This document shows positions 49,213 to 60,838 of a stretch of 64,000 nt of DNA, in pieces. The position numbers and the translations under genes were made by a program. Numbering within the stretch: position 1 is the stretch's first letter; each line of letters opens with the position of its first letter. The notes beneath the pieces are model-generated. The model did not search any database, had not been told where the DNA came from, and saw only the letters and a program-made list of their open reading frames with translations. This DNA comes from Polytrichum commune. Lineage: Eukaryota; Streptophyta; Polytrichopsida; Polytrichales; Polytrichaceae. The stretch lies in assembly GCA_950295325.1 (NCBI GenBank), contig OX485808.1, positions 20,730,527-20,794,526 of the forward strand. Direction: 5' to 3'.

Positions 49213-49769
49213 AGGCCACGGTCCAAAACTTCAATGCAACCAGAATTTCAAAAAGAAAGAAAATCGGATTCCCCTGATTTCATCTTGAATGCAAGCTTGG
49301 TGGAATCCAATTTGTGCAAAATCAAAAGTCTGATTGTTAGGAAAATTAAATCAACACCATCATTTCGCAATGCGAGTAGCATTGGAAAGAGTTCCCGATG
49401 TGAGACGTACAGGAAATCCAGGAAATTAAGGAAATTTCGGACACCCGAGGTGATGCGACTTTTGCATGTGCAAGTGCAGACAAGGTGCCTCCTTGCACCC
49501 AGAAAGCCTCTCTTGAGATCCACCGAAATTATATATTTTCTCATCCATTTCTCATGGAGGGGATTCAGCTTTGGCAAGTGATTTTTAACCAACCCCTAAC
49601 ACCTAGAGAGATTAAAAGTGGTTTCTTATAGACATTGGTTAGGACTTTACCATAGTAATAAATATACCTAAGGTAGATGGGTCTTAAGTGGCTCGTTTTC
49701 TTAACTGGACTCCTATATTTGATTGGTATGTGGATCGGTGAGGATCTAAGAGTAAACATCATAAACACA

Positions 49770-50060
49770 GATGTTTAAAAGAGATTGGACAAAGTTTTCA
49801 AATATTAATAACTACTCTACACTCAATAGTGAACACAATTGAGAGGACATAGGTTTCCAGTTAAGGAATCAACAAACATGCACTTCCGATAGCCATAACT
49901 AAATTAGGAGGGGGGGGGGGGTCGATTTTCAAATCGATTTTTGCATATGTTTTATCATAGATTTGCTACTAAAACACGAGTTTTGAAGTGTGGATCTAAT
50001 TGATAGAAGTTGAAGAACATGACAAATGAATCAAATATCACCCACGTACCTTACATGGCT
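49770..50060. repeat. Inverted copy of the dispersed repeat at ~1.85-2.1 kb
   Basis: Reverse complement of the repeat near the window start, with a G12 run inserted at about 49,910-49,921. Shared blocks include 'actactctacactcaatagt' and 'gcacttcc'. Confidence 0.65.
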
Positions 50061-50149
50061 TCAATCTGTTCAAATCAAATACTTAAATGCAACTTCCTAC
50101 CATCCAATGCAATAATATTTCATACTTATCCAATCATATCAAACTTCAA

Positions 50150-50487
50150 CTCCACTAAATAGGATATTTATTGTTTGATACACTAAATATGAACGTATAC
50201 ACTAAATATCAATAACCCTATGAAAGTAAGTAACATTAAATGTAAACTCAAACACTAAATCTCAACTATGGTAATATGTGGAAGTTACATGTTTGAATTT
50301 GGTATTAGTAAGGATATGAAAAAATATATGTAATAAGGGAGGTGGCAGTAGGGAAGGTAGCGGCACATTTATGTCTAACACTAATTGTCAAGGAATTGAA
50401 AATTAGTGTTGAGTAGGGTAGGGTGGTAACAACACTAAATATAATCAAACACTAAATATCTTATTTAGTGTAGTGGATAGATTTCGT
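50150..50487. mobile_element. Element with repeated CACTAAATAT motifs, possible MITE
   Basis: Several CACTAAATAT motifs lie near the left side and the right end reads (reverse complement) CACTACACTAAATAAGATAT. Termini and 'cactaattgtca' resemble the MITE copies at 19 and 31 kb, but the interior differs, so it is a related subfamily or a rearranged copy. Confidence 0.5.
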
Positions 50488-50489
50488 TA

Positions 50490-51980
50490 ATGAGTGTCAT
50501 AACCATAAATTCATAAAGGTGATGAATTGGGTAAGGTAGAAAATTTGAAAACGACGAACAACCACTATTGGTGCACTAGACTAGGGGTAGAATGATTTTT
50601 GTGTGGACCCAAAATGGCAAATTGTAAAATTGTGGCCCAAAAAGGATGCAATGATAGGTGGGATGCCATGATTGGCCAGATGGTGTTGTTTCATAGCACT
50701 TGCCATCACTTTTGGGTGTCATTGAGTTAATCGTTTTGTGTGCATTTGTATGCAGAGTAGGATATTCTGATGCTCAAATTAGGGAGACTTTACTATACAC
50801 GTAGGGGATTTGATTTACTTGCCTCTTTGAGAAAATGTACCTAATTATTTATATGGAATCAAATTATGAAACAACATGTATTTCTCATCACTTCCTCTGC
50901 TCCATTTCTGAAAAATATTACACAAATTTCAAGCCACTCTTTCTTGCCGAATCCGCTTATTTTCACCCCTCCTGTATTTCAACCTCATGTTTAAGCTGAA
51001 GGACGTATTTGATCATCTTAGCCAAATGGATGTCATCTACAACCCATGAGTTGCATCTTTTGCTTGATGAACAATCCACAACAACACTCTCTTGTACCTA
51101 TTAAGAAACACTTATAGTAGTTGAAAGTGCTAAAACTTGCAGAGAACATGGGCTATAGGGCATACGCCATGTGGGCTTTAGAGAGGCTACCATTTTAAGG
51201 ACACACAAATAACCAATGGTTCCGTAGAGGTTAAGGTCATCCCATAGAGAACTTCGAGTTTTATAACACCAAGATATGCGAACATACGGCTAGTCATGAG
51301 AGTGTTCTACCCTATTATTATCACGCACACATGGCTAGCTAAATCCTATCAGATGTCGGACCAAGGCCAAACTTTGGCTCGTTTTAGAGATCATTTAAGA
51401 TTAAGACTTACTTGACTCCTACGCGTCTAAGAGGCCCAGCCTAGGCCTTTCCAAACAGAAAATAACATATTTGAGTTACATAGTTTCATTTCTAGCTAAT
51501 CGTGTCAGAAGTGACCCTATCTAAAATTGACTTATTCGTCAAGTGCATTATTTGGTTGATATAACACTTTGAAGTTATTGAAGATTTAAGTTCAAATACG
51601 CAGCTTGGGTGTCCTTGGATGCAAACACATATGTTGTATTTGATCATCGATGTCTAGTATGTCAAGTATGCCAATTTATTTTCTCCTTGGAATAAGACAT
51701 TGTATATAATAAGTTTCCAAACACATAATTAAATAGATAAACTATTATTTGTGAACTAGGTGAAGCCCACATACATTGTGTAAATGGTCGTATATTGAGA
51801 CCCCACATCCTTTAAGGGATTTGATTTATAATTGGACTCCACTTTGAAGAGCGAGTTACAAACACCATAGAATCACAACACATATGTGACCAATTCCAGA
51901 TGGTTATCAAACTTTCGCCCATTTCAAAGACCACCTCTAGGTCTCTTCCCTCAAGCCAAAGGCAATCCAAGATTTCTACT
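50490..51980. other. Intergenic, nothing recognised
   Basis: AT-rich, no coding or structured element seen. Confidence 0.45.
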
Positions 51981-51984
51981 CTTA

Positions 51985-52014
51985 GGGCCGGTTTAGAATA
52001 TAGTCAAGAAAGTG
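51985..52014 (+). repeat. Solitary Harbinger-type terminus
   Basis: TTA then GGGCCGGTTTAGAATATAGT from 51,985 resembles the left ends of the 20.6-kb and 29.5-kb elements. No matching right end was found, perhaps because of the nested insertions downstream. Confidence 0.4.
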
Positions 52015-52068
52015 TGTGAAGTTTTTGCAAGTGTTGTAGTATGAGGGACACACACAATGGTGCTCTAA

Positions 52069-52549
52069 GGGCCACTTTACACCTAGAGGCTGGGCCAATT
52101 CGTTGTATAAGAGGTTTGAAATCCTCACTTGTGATTGGCCAAAAGGTTGACCAACCCCTTTACATCTAGAGGCCGGGCCGATTTGGTGGTATGAGTTCTT
52201 TAATAAAAAAATGCATGGTATGACACAACCCAAGCTCATTGAATTGGGTGCACCCGAAATGGAAGGCCAATTCTTGGCCTCGGGGCCAATGTCAAATTTC
52301 CATAAAGATTTTTTTAAAATAAAATATGATTTTTTTAGCAAACCATATCCATTGGATTATGTGGAAATATGAATGGCTCTATGCTAGATTATGCTATATT
52401 TATTGAATCGGACTAGCTTCTTGGCCCTATTTACATATGGGAAAATTGACCCCCATTATAATCTTATTATAATGTGTAGTTGAGGCCGGCCTCCAACCCA
52501 AAAGGGGTCTCAAGGGGAATTGGCCCGGCCTCTAGGTGTAAAGCGGCCC
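52069..52549. mobile_element. Harbinger/Tourist-type MITE, 481 bp, with duplicated left end
   Basis: Ends GGGCCACTTTACACCTAGAG and (reverse complement) GGGCCGCTTTACACCTAGAG, pairing over about 33 bp, are flanked by TAA at 52,066-52,068 and 52,550-52,552. A second, direct copy of the left terminal sequence (CTTTACATCTAGAGGCCGGG) lies about 87 bp inside, so the left end is tandemly duplicated. Non-coding. Confidence 0.88.
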
Positions 52550-52622
52550 TAAGTGGAGTGAGAATTGGCATGGAGGCTCTGTATTTGGAAATGGGAGGGA
52601 GCACCACGATGTTGGCTAAATA

Positions 52623-53010
52623 AGGTAGGGGTGGCAATTTCCGTGCGGGTCCTAAAGTCGACCCCTAGGGTCGGAAGCACCTATATAGGTGCTTTTACTT
52701 GGATTTACAAAAGCACCTATCAAGGTGCTTTTACCGTTCACAGCGCTGCCAACATTTCATTGGCTGCCAGCGGTCGGTTTTAGAAATCCAGCCTGTGGAT
52801 ATACCACGTACCCTATGTGCGAGTGTTGGTCACTCTACAAGGTTTCCTTTAAAAATTTGTAGGAAATCATAGACATGCTGGAAAATTTTGATTTTTTCAT
52901 AGTTGCTCTTGCACCAGCTTTGCGGAGGGCTCAAAATTTATATAAAAAAATAGTTTCAGCATCCCAACTAGGCACATCTGAAATTTGGACGGAAATTGCC
53001 ACCCCTACCT
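52623..53010. mobile_element. 388-bp MITE with 22-bp TIR and TA flanks
   Basis: AGGTAGGGGTGGCAATTTCC...GT at the left is perfectly repeated in inverted form at the right (52,989-53,010), with TA on both sides (52,621-52,622; 53,011-53,012), as for mariner/Stowaway-type elements. Inside are two palindromic AAGCACCTATATAGGTGCTT-like motifs (about 52,676-52,735). Confidence 0.8.
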
Positions 53011-53093
53011 TATGCAGAAAGCAATGGTGGCCGACACAATTGGTGCGGCCAAAGAGGTAATTAAGCGGGCCTTCCCCACCGAGATTGTGCTAA

Positions 53094-53252
53094 GGGCCAC
53101 TACTTCACACACGAGCCAAGAGCCGTGACCATGAAATTGTGAGAGCCCAATAGAAAGTGTCCAAAGGCCATCCCAACACACCCTCCAAAATCATGTAGTA
53201 GTGTGGTCACGGACCCTCGAGTGTAATGTGAAACCATATGTGGCCGGGCCCT
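53094..53252. mobile_element. Possible small foldback element
   Basis: GGGCCACTACTTCACACACG after a TAA at 53,091-53,093 pairs imperfectly with the region ending near 53,252, through CCGTGACCA/TGGTCACGG and GTGTGAA-type blocks. No clear target duplication, so this is tentative. Confidence 0.35.
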
Positions 53253-53778
53253 CAACCAAATGCTCTCTTTCAATGAATTTCTATTCACGACGGTCCTCAC
53301 ACATGATAAAATAGAGTAAACCAACAGTTGTGAGCGTTCGGAGTGCCATGGTCTCCCGGTTTTGTGTCAGGCCTACCTCCAAGAGGCGGTTTTGGAAAAC
53401 AGTCCAGATACCATGAAACATGACCCATTCAATGCCATGTAGGGATCCGTGTAGACTTTACATCCATCTTGCATTCGCATACTCCGGCGGTCCCTCAAGC
53501 GTACGTAGCGTGAAGTAGCGAACTTGGACCGGCTCCGCCTTTTCCACCGATGAGAGTGCTTGAAGTGTAATGCTCACGGGCTCTCAGTACTTATGTGGGA
53601 ACCCTGTGGCCACACTAATAAGCAGGGTATCAAATAGAAGCCATTTAAAAATGGACAACGGTATTGAACACTCAATTAAAATAGTTCGAGCTCCCAATGA
53701 TAATGTCGTTTGACACCATTTGAAGCACGGGCAAGCCATAAGTTAATAAGTCATTAAAGCCAAGAGGAGGTTGTAATA

Positions 53779-55625
53779 CACCCTAACCTTGATAATATCA
53801 CACTTGTTAATAGAACACCTTGATATTGTCACCTAAAAGTTTGAAACCGATTTCCATAGTGTAAAACTCCCTCGTTATTATCACTATCACCCTTGATAAT
53901 GTCACATTTTTTTTTCAAAATTTGTAGTGTAAGTGTGATAATAACAAGTAACATGGATGAAAAAAGGCCGGATGGACAACAAATTCTATGGATGATGTCG
54001 GCATCTTTACCTGCTTCCGCTTGAATCTTGGGTTCTTGAATCTTGAATCTCATATGCCGAAGAAGCAACGGTTTCTCTCGCAGATCAACTTCTCGTAGCT
54101 CCGCCTGCATCGTATGCTCTCTCCTCTCGCCGCTCCACACACCGCTCTGCCCCTCATCTTCTTGCCGCTCTCCTCAACAAACTGCTGCATCCATAAGGTT
54201 TCTTCCTAAATGGTACTTTTGAAGCTTTGAGGCTTGTTGAATCAGTTCGGTGTTGAAGACCTTGTAATTGATTTTTTGTTTCAAACTTAGACTGCTGGCA
54301 TTCATTCTGTGGCATTTTCAGAGAATTGCATTGTGAGGTGGAAGTTGATCAATCGGTGGTTCCTGAGGATTTTGTGGTTGCCGTTGAAGATGGCGCACAC
54401 ATGGTAAGCACCTTAGTTGCATTCCTTCAGTAGCCATTTCCAATGTCGATAAATGCCTCTTAACCTTGAAGATTTAGAGCTGGTAAAACATTTCCGAGAA
54501 GCAATTTGCTGGAGCTGCATGCTTTCGCATTAGACACACCTTCAAGATTGTAAATTCTAAGAAGTTTCATGATACTCTTAAAAGTGAAGAATACCTATGG
54601 GTCTGGAAGATGGTGAACCCTGCTGTAGAAAATTTGATTTATCTTGGTTCTGTAGACACTAACATTTGTAAGTCTGAAGCTTCTCCATCTCAGACACAGA
54701 TGATATCAATGGGTTCCTCTCCACGCCTTATTTCCAAGCATATGTAGCACTAAAAATCTATGAAGATACGTTCCTCTTTGTGTAGTACCAATGAAGCATC
54801 AGTTCACGAGGAGTAATTTAGAAACAAATATTGTAAAGGGGAGAGTTGCCACCCGGGACTTGAAGAAGTCCTACTTGTGATCCACCCCTCTACCATTCCC
54901 CTATTGTTTCTGATTCAGTGCTCATTTAACCTTCCTCCCTCTTAGAAATAGCATTAAGAATGAGTGTTTTCATGTATCATAATTTGACAGATTGAGCTCG
55001 GCAACTACGATCCTTTTTATGAGAGTGGACGTGTGTTCTCCACCACAGAGGTAAAACATTAGTGCATTGCCATCTTCCACATGTGCACTTCTAATCAAAC
55101 TCACCTTTTCCCTTGATTCCATGGAAGTGGATCCATTGATTGTTGATAGCAGTGATGATGAGTCTAAAGTAGTGAAGCTAAGCGATGCACAAAAATATGC
55201 TAAAGATGTTTTGAATTTTATGGCTAGCCAAGGTTCTCAGATTTTCAGCACTCATGAGTTGTTAGAAATGGAAAAAATCCATGACAAACTCATTAGAATT
55301 GGTGTTGCACATTTAACATCAACAAAATAATGTGACATGCATTAGAAGCTTCTTTGTCTCTAGTGAGAGGTCTTTACCTGATCTCAATGACACATTATGA
55401 TGTGCTCTTGTTGTTATTCACAATTTTGAATTAGATTTTACATTCAAAAACATTGAAGTCTCGTATTTGTTATTTAAAAAAAATTGTAATTATATTTTGA
55501 TTTTCTACATATTTTTTGATAATATCACATTATGCACAAAATGTGACATTATGAAGTATGTCACACCTTGTTTATATCACACTTTTTGGTGAAACGGAGG
55601 GTGTGACATTATCAAGGTTAGGGTG
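53779..55625 (+). mobile_element. Unclassified DNA transposon with CAC...GTG ends, 1847 bp
   Basis: Ends CACCCTAACCTTGATAATAT (left) and CACCCTAACCTTGATAATGT (right, reverse complement) match over 25 bp with one difference. TAATA flanks both sides (53,774-53,778; 55,626-55,630), so the duplication is 5 bp, or TA if the rest is coincidence. TGATAATRTCACA-like motifs recur in both orientations in the subterminal 100-150 bp, as in CACTA/CMC elements, but a 3-bp duplication is not seen. The interior carries exon-like segments (next entry). Confidence 0.82.
54315..55330 (+). CDS. Exon-like segments carried by the CAC...GTG element, unrecognised
   Basis: Three segments have acceptor and/or donor signals and protein-like content. 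About 54,322-54,400: ELHCEVEVDQSVVPEDFVVA then VEDGAHM before GTAAGC. About 54,990-55,050: IELGNYDPFYESGRVFSTTE before GTAAAA. And 55,121-55,330: MEVDPLIVDSSDDESKVVKL then SDAQKYAKDVLNFMASQGSQ, ending LIRIGVAHLTSTK and a stop. A further open stretch at about 54,517-54,748 contains KKFHDTLKSEEYLWVWKMVN. No transposase catalytic motif is evident. It may be an element-encoded accessory protein or a captured host gene; exon joins are not established. Confidence 0.35.
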
Positions 55626-55630
55626 TAATA

Positions 55631-56965
55631 TGTGACAGCCCACTACAAGAGCGGCGCCTACAAGGAGGGCGTTGGCGCCTAACATTACCTAACCCAAATG
55701 TCTTAACTCATACCCGGACCCCGAGGCGTGGCAGACCTGTGCCAGACCTCGAAACTGCTGTTGCGGGACCCGGGCGGCTCGGCTTCCTCTCCCGCCAGTG
55801 CCGGCGTCCACGGTGGCACCCTCGCGCGACAACCTGTCAAGCCGGACACCCTGTCGCCGCCTGCCTCCACGTGGAAGCCCATGCCCCCATGGTATGCATC
55901 ATACCCTTGGGCTGACCATGGCCATGGCCCACCCAGCCATCCATCCATGAGGAGATCGCACTGCACACCCAACCATCCATCCATTCGAAGATCGCAGTGC
56001 ACCCTCGGGAGGTGCGATCACACAGCATAAAAGTCTGGCTCACCCACCCTTGAACCCTTTTTGTAACCTGTACACTGCGATGTTGTTGTTGCAACAGACT
56101 GTGTTGCATGAAGCGATGCAGACACCAATAATGCAGTAGTGACGAATTCGCAGTGGAGGAGCAAACTTTCGAGCGCTGCGGTCGAGGAGGACACTTTTGG
56201 AGCGTTGGTGGGCAGGGGACCTGGTTACAATCAAGGTGTGTGTTTTTTTTTGTTTTTTTTTGTCAAAACATGCAATCGAACATCGCTTCTGAGTGATTGG
56301 TTTTTTTTCCAAAACCTGCGATCGAACATTGCTTCTGAGTGATTAGATAGGGCTCATTTCCTGCATTATGATGGCATGATTCCACATGGTTACACATGGC
56401 ATGATTCCAGGGTTTAGAAGTTCTCAGGGTTGCTTACTATGGATTCAGTTGAATATGTTTCTTACTTGCTTTCTTTCCCTTTGTGTGCAGACACAATCAC
56501 CGACGCCGCACAACATTCGGAGCTGCAATTTAGGAGCCTCCGCATGCACTGGTTACAAAACCAAGGAGCGCACGTCAGCAACAGATCGCACATCATGTTG
56601 TAACATGCCTGAACTTCCTACTTTTTGGGTGCACCTTTTTTTTTTACCCTCTTTTTAGCTAGCCCAACTTCTTCTTCTCTTATGTATGCATACGTCTTCT
56701 AAGTATGTGCGGCACCTCCGTCGCTTGGAGGCCTCACAGTATTCCGCAATGGCATCTGCAATGATTGTTTAGGGTTCAGGGCTCCTCAGTCGACGTGGTT
56801 TGTGGCGATGTCGTGTATGCGTAGGCCTAAAAATTCTTCGAAGGACTTGCTTCGCCTGCTTACGGCACTTGGTTTTGGGTTTAGGGCAGTTTAGGCGTTC
56901 GCATGCCTCCGCAGTGTTCCTTCTTACACTTTGATGGTAGTATGTAGGATTTACGGCGATCTAGT
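55631..56965. other. GC-richer stretch with short direct repeats, no gene called
   Basis: Direct repeats around 55,930-56,003 (ATCCATCCAT...AGATCGCA(C/G)TGCAC) and 56,262-56,343 (CGAACATYGCTTCTGAGTGA). The frame at 55,728-56,030 is Pro/Ser/His-rich and is shaped by the repeats. It might include an upstream exon of the gene that follows, but I cannot show it. Confidence 0.4.
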
Positions 56966-56969
56966 GGAC

Positions 56970-57415
56970 TACAGTGTCTGTAGCACCTAGGGTATCTTCA
57001 GATGGGGAGCAATATTCGAAACTATACACTACTGTCAGGTTGTAGGGTATACAGAGGTTTCGCAGTTGCATAAGGATAGTGTCTGTAGCACTTAGGGTCT
57101 CTTCAGATGCACCGCATTATTGAAAACTATACACTGCTCTCAATTGCACAAGGATAGTGTCTGTAGCACTTAGGGTCTCCTCAGATGCACCGCATTATTG
57201 AAAACTATACACTGCTTTCCAGTTGTAGGGTATATAGAGGTTTCTCAGTTGCATAAGGATAGTGTCTGTAGCACTTAGGGTTTCTTTAGATGCACCGCAA
57301 TACTCACAACTATACACTGCTTTCAGGTTTCTGGGTAGACAGAGCTTTCACAGGTGTATAATGCTTGTTTATGTAGCAGTTAGGAGCACTTAGGATCTCT
57401 TCAGATCTAGGGTAT
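56970..57415 (+). repeat. Tandem minisatellite-like repeat, 4-5 copies
   Basis: Copies of a roughly 75-110 bp unit built on 'gtgtctgtagcacttagggt', 'ctcttcagatgcaccgcatt', 'aactatacactgctttc' and 'gttgtagggtata' occur from about 56,976. Some copies lack the last block. They lie directly upstream of the unrecognised gene. Confidence 0.85.
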
Positions 57416-57497
57416 ACATGTCTTTCACAACTTCTTGAGTATCAGAAGGTGTAGGGTATAGCGAGCTGGTAGGGTTGGGTAGTTTTCGTTCTTGGAC

Positions 57498-59933
57498 ATG
57501 GCCGTGGGCGTCATTCAGAACATGATAGTCCCCATTCCGCCTGCTGCAAACTTCCACCCCCCCTCCTTCATGTTGGCGCCTCAAACCGCATTGTTTTTTG
57601 CCATTGACCTCCATTGTGTCTTGCAGAGGATGGTGAATGAGGGCGAAGCGCCCCGGCCTGGGGAGGACGAGGTGAAGTATTTTGTGAATAGAGATTTGCA
57701 GGGTTGGGTGGAGCAAACAGTCAGAAGGTGGGTGTACATCGAGCTGAAGTTGGAGTGCACTCGGAATCGATGCCGGGATGGACATAAGGCTCGGGACGAC
57801 TGGTTGTGCGTCTACTGCAGAAGCCCCTTCACTAGCAAGCTGCGCTTGACCGACCACCGGGTGTTGGGCTGCCCATGTGGACCCCTCTCTTCAACTGGTG
57901 AAAAATTGGAGCTGCCAGTCTACCCCAATCTGAAGACGGCCAAGCAAGGTAAAGATTTAAAAGCTGCACTGCAACGAGGTGAGCGGTCGATTTGGGATGT
58001 CTTGCAAAACAATTCTATGTGGCTGGAGCTCAATCCAGAATTAAAGGACGCGACTTACCCCCCAATTGGAGCGAAAGTGCAAGTACGGCGGTTCATGCAC
58101 CCCACAATTGAGCATTTGAGGCCTTCACATGTTACAAAGGGAGCAGGAGAGCAGTCGAGGGCGTGACCGCCATGGTCTCCCATAAGGCATAGGACAGAAC
58201 CCCCAACAACCGATTTTGTGGACTTAGGCGAAGACGGCACCGACGATGTGCAACCGAGCAGGTGTCCACCAAGGAAGCGGAGTCACGAACAGATGGAGCA
58301 GGCGCATCGCGTGTTCCATTCCCCCCGACAGTTCAAGGCGGCGGCGCCGAGGAGACACAAACCACATGCTGCCCACCAGCGAGCAACACGACCTGAACCA
58401 GGACCGCCTCCCCACCCCATTCGAGTCGCACCGATCCAGTCACGCTGCCCATCGCCAGATAGGCTACCCATTTTGGCGCCGCCTTGTCCCGCTGCATGTG
58501 TTGCCCCTACGCCACCTGTGACCCTTGTCACTCCCATGGAGAGCTCAAGAGGAGATCCTGATATATATCAGGGCTAAGAAAGGAGCGACATGCGTTCTAC
58601 GTGAGAGCCGCCACTTCAGCTCGTAACTCTGTGAAGATGGACATCCCCAAGCCATCATTGAGGCCCTCAATACAACCCCCAGGTTTGTATAATTTGCTCC
58701 CATGTGGCTTGTTTAATTTTGATTTGGAATGCGGCGAGTTCGACGCTTTTGAGGAGGAGGTTCAACGTTGGAAAACCGATCCAGCGTTCATGGACAGGCT
58801 ATTAGCTGCCTATGGCAGATTTCACTTGCCGCAACATCAGGTAAATGCTGCACCTTCTTTGGTAACATGCAGGTAGTATAGTTGGAATACTTATTAGAAG
58901 AGGATTGCATGTCATAATCAGGGTTTAGGTTTACATGTACGTTGGATATCATGTCAAATTGCATGTGTTGGGGGTTTAATTTCAGGGTTCTGTATTTATA
59001 TTAGTGCTAACTCATCAACATTTAGCGCACAAAACATTTAACATCGGTTCAATAACTCATCATGCAGCCTCTTAGGTTTTGCAACTAGAATGTACCTTAA
59101 CATAAATGCGACAATTCCAACCCTGCGTTTCATTTGAGCTTGGCTTCAGTGTTTGATACTGAACAACTCCTTGAATCAGCGGCCAATCTGCCGAAGTTCA
59201 TACATGAATTTGGAGCTTTCATTCAGTGGTATGAAGTGGGATGTGGTTCAGAGTGTGTGACATCAATGTTCATGAGAACAGAAGTTACTGGTTTGTAGGC
59301 ATGCATGCAAAGTTTTCTGGTTTGATGCTATCGAATAAATGTGAGAACAGTGTCTCATGATATATGAGTTTAGGGGTTTGCATGCAGAGAACCGGAGTTT
59401 TGTAGTTTGATGTTATTCAAATGAGTATGACATCAGTGTGTGCATGTTACGAATATATAGGTTTGTAGTATGAAACCAGATTTGGGCCATTTCAACGCTA
59501 ACCCAGAAAGTTTATTTACTGCGCCTCTTTGTAACCAGTGTTTTGTGTGCTGGCGCAGGGTAAAGCTAATATTGGGCCAACAATTACGCAGAGTGTCATC
59601 GCCACAATGAGCGTTGTTGATGACGGAGTTGCACTAAGTGCTGAAATTGCTGCTCTTTGCCATTACATCAAACACGTGTGCGACATGCGCGAGGCGAACA
59701 GGCTACGCAAACAGTGGGATGAGGACCGCCAAGCAAAGATTAACGATGCAATCGTGAAGGCGATGAAGCAATGGGACGATGAGCACTACCCGCGGTTGCT
59801 GGAAGCCACATGGGGATGGCACCCATTCTATGTTTCATTTGTTTGTAACCCTTTGAGCCTCCACTTCAGACCTTCGTACCCATTGCATCACTCAGTTGTT
59901 GAGGGTCCAGATGTGCATGCTTTGCTCGTGTAG
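57498..59933 (+). pseudogene. Unrecognised zinc-finger-like gene, apparently damaged
   Basis: First segment 57,498-58,163 (ATG at 57,498; a later ATG at about 57,630 follows a possible acceptor) encodes WLCVYCRSPFTSKLRLTDHR followed by VLGC, a C-x2-C-x12-H-x4-C arrangement. It then reads KTAKQGKDLKAALQRGE and AKVQVRRFMHPTIEHLRP. A TGA at 58,164-58,166 breaks the frame, but the same frame stays open to 58,577 with PPTTDFVDLGEDGTDDVQPS and a Pro-rich basic region. The following segment, in another frame (about 58,601-58,840), reads LYNLLPCGLFNFDLECGEFD and ends at CAG/GTAAAT. After a ~720-bp intron, 59,559-59,933 gives GKANIGPTITQSVIATMSVV and a charged helix EANRLRKQWDEDRQAKINDA. I do not know the family. 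A stop plus a frame change suggest a pseudogene; unseen introns could also explain them. Confidence 0.5.
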
Positions 59934-60838
59934 CATCCCAGTGTCCAGAGGGTTTACCCTGTGCCATGGTGTCCCAGGGAGTGCACTATTCATGTACTGT
60001 AAATATACACGTGCGTGCACAAAAGGGGTATTATTTAAAACAAGCATGTACAAAATGTACATACAACAGACATATTGCTATTAAGCAAGAAGTAGATATA
60101 CATGAGGCTGGAGATAAGGCTATAGAAAAATATATGTAAAGTAAAGGGTGTACACGTTTACGCGTTCATGTCAGACCTCGACCAAGAGGCATGCATTTTT
60201 TCATCCAAGTAACGACCTTATTTGGATGTACAGTAGGGGGTGAGGGTCCGTGCTCGGGTAGGGTTTCAGATGCTCATTTATGCCTTTGTTCTTTGCGTTT
60301 CTTCTTTTTTGCTTGTGCGTGCGCTTGAGCTCACCTTTGCTTTTTGCTCATCTTCTCTGACGAAGTTCTCTTGGCAGAGCAGCTTTGCTTGCACACTTGC
60401 AGCTTGGGTACCTATCACATTCTACGTTTTATTGCTTTGTATTAGCTTCAAAAGTTTTGGATCGACTATATTTCTTGATTTGTATGTGATGGGTACCTGG
60501 TTATCTTTATCTGTAGTGTTGTTTGAAGATCGAAACTTACAAGGATATTTTCACCACCTTAAACTCTTGAGGATAGACGGAGTAATGCAGGTCCATATTA
60601 AGTTGGATGGTGCCGAAACAACGCCGAGTTCATGGTTTTAAGATTTGTTCATGTTTGTGGATCCTTTTCAGGTAAGGAGACGTAGCGTGAACCTAATGTT
60701 GCCAGAGCTCCGAGGGCGGGTATGTTTTTTTTCAGGCTATTGCCTAGTTTTCATGAGCTTGTATTGGTAGTTTGTTGTTTTCTCGCTATCGAAGACTACA
60801 TTGAAGGTGGATACGAATTGGGAATACCTCTTCGGAGT

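Noticed and set aside
58218-58537. Multiple overlapping frames on both strands
   Set aside because: Antisense or shifted shadows of the Pro-rich stretch of the unknown gene.
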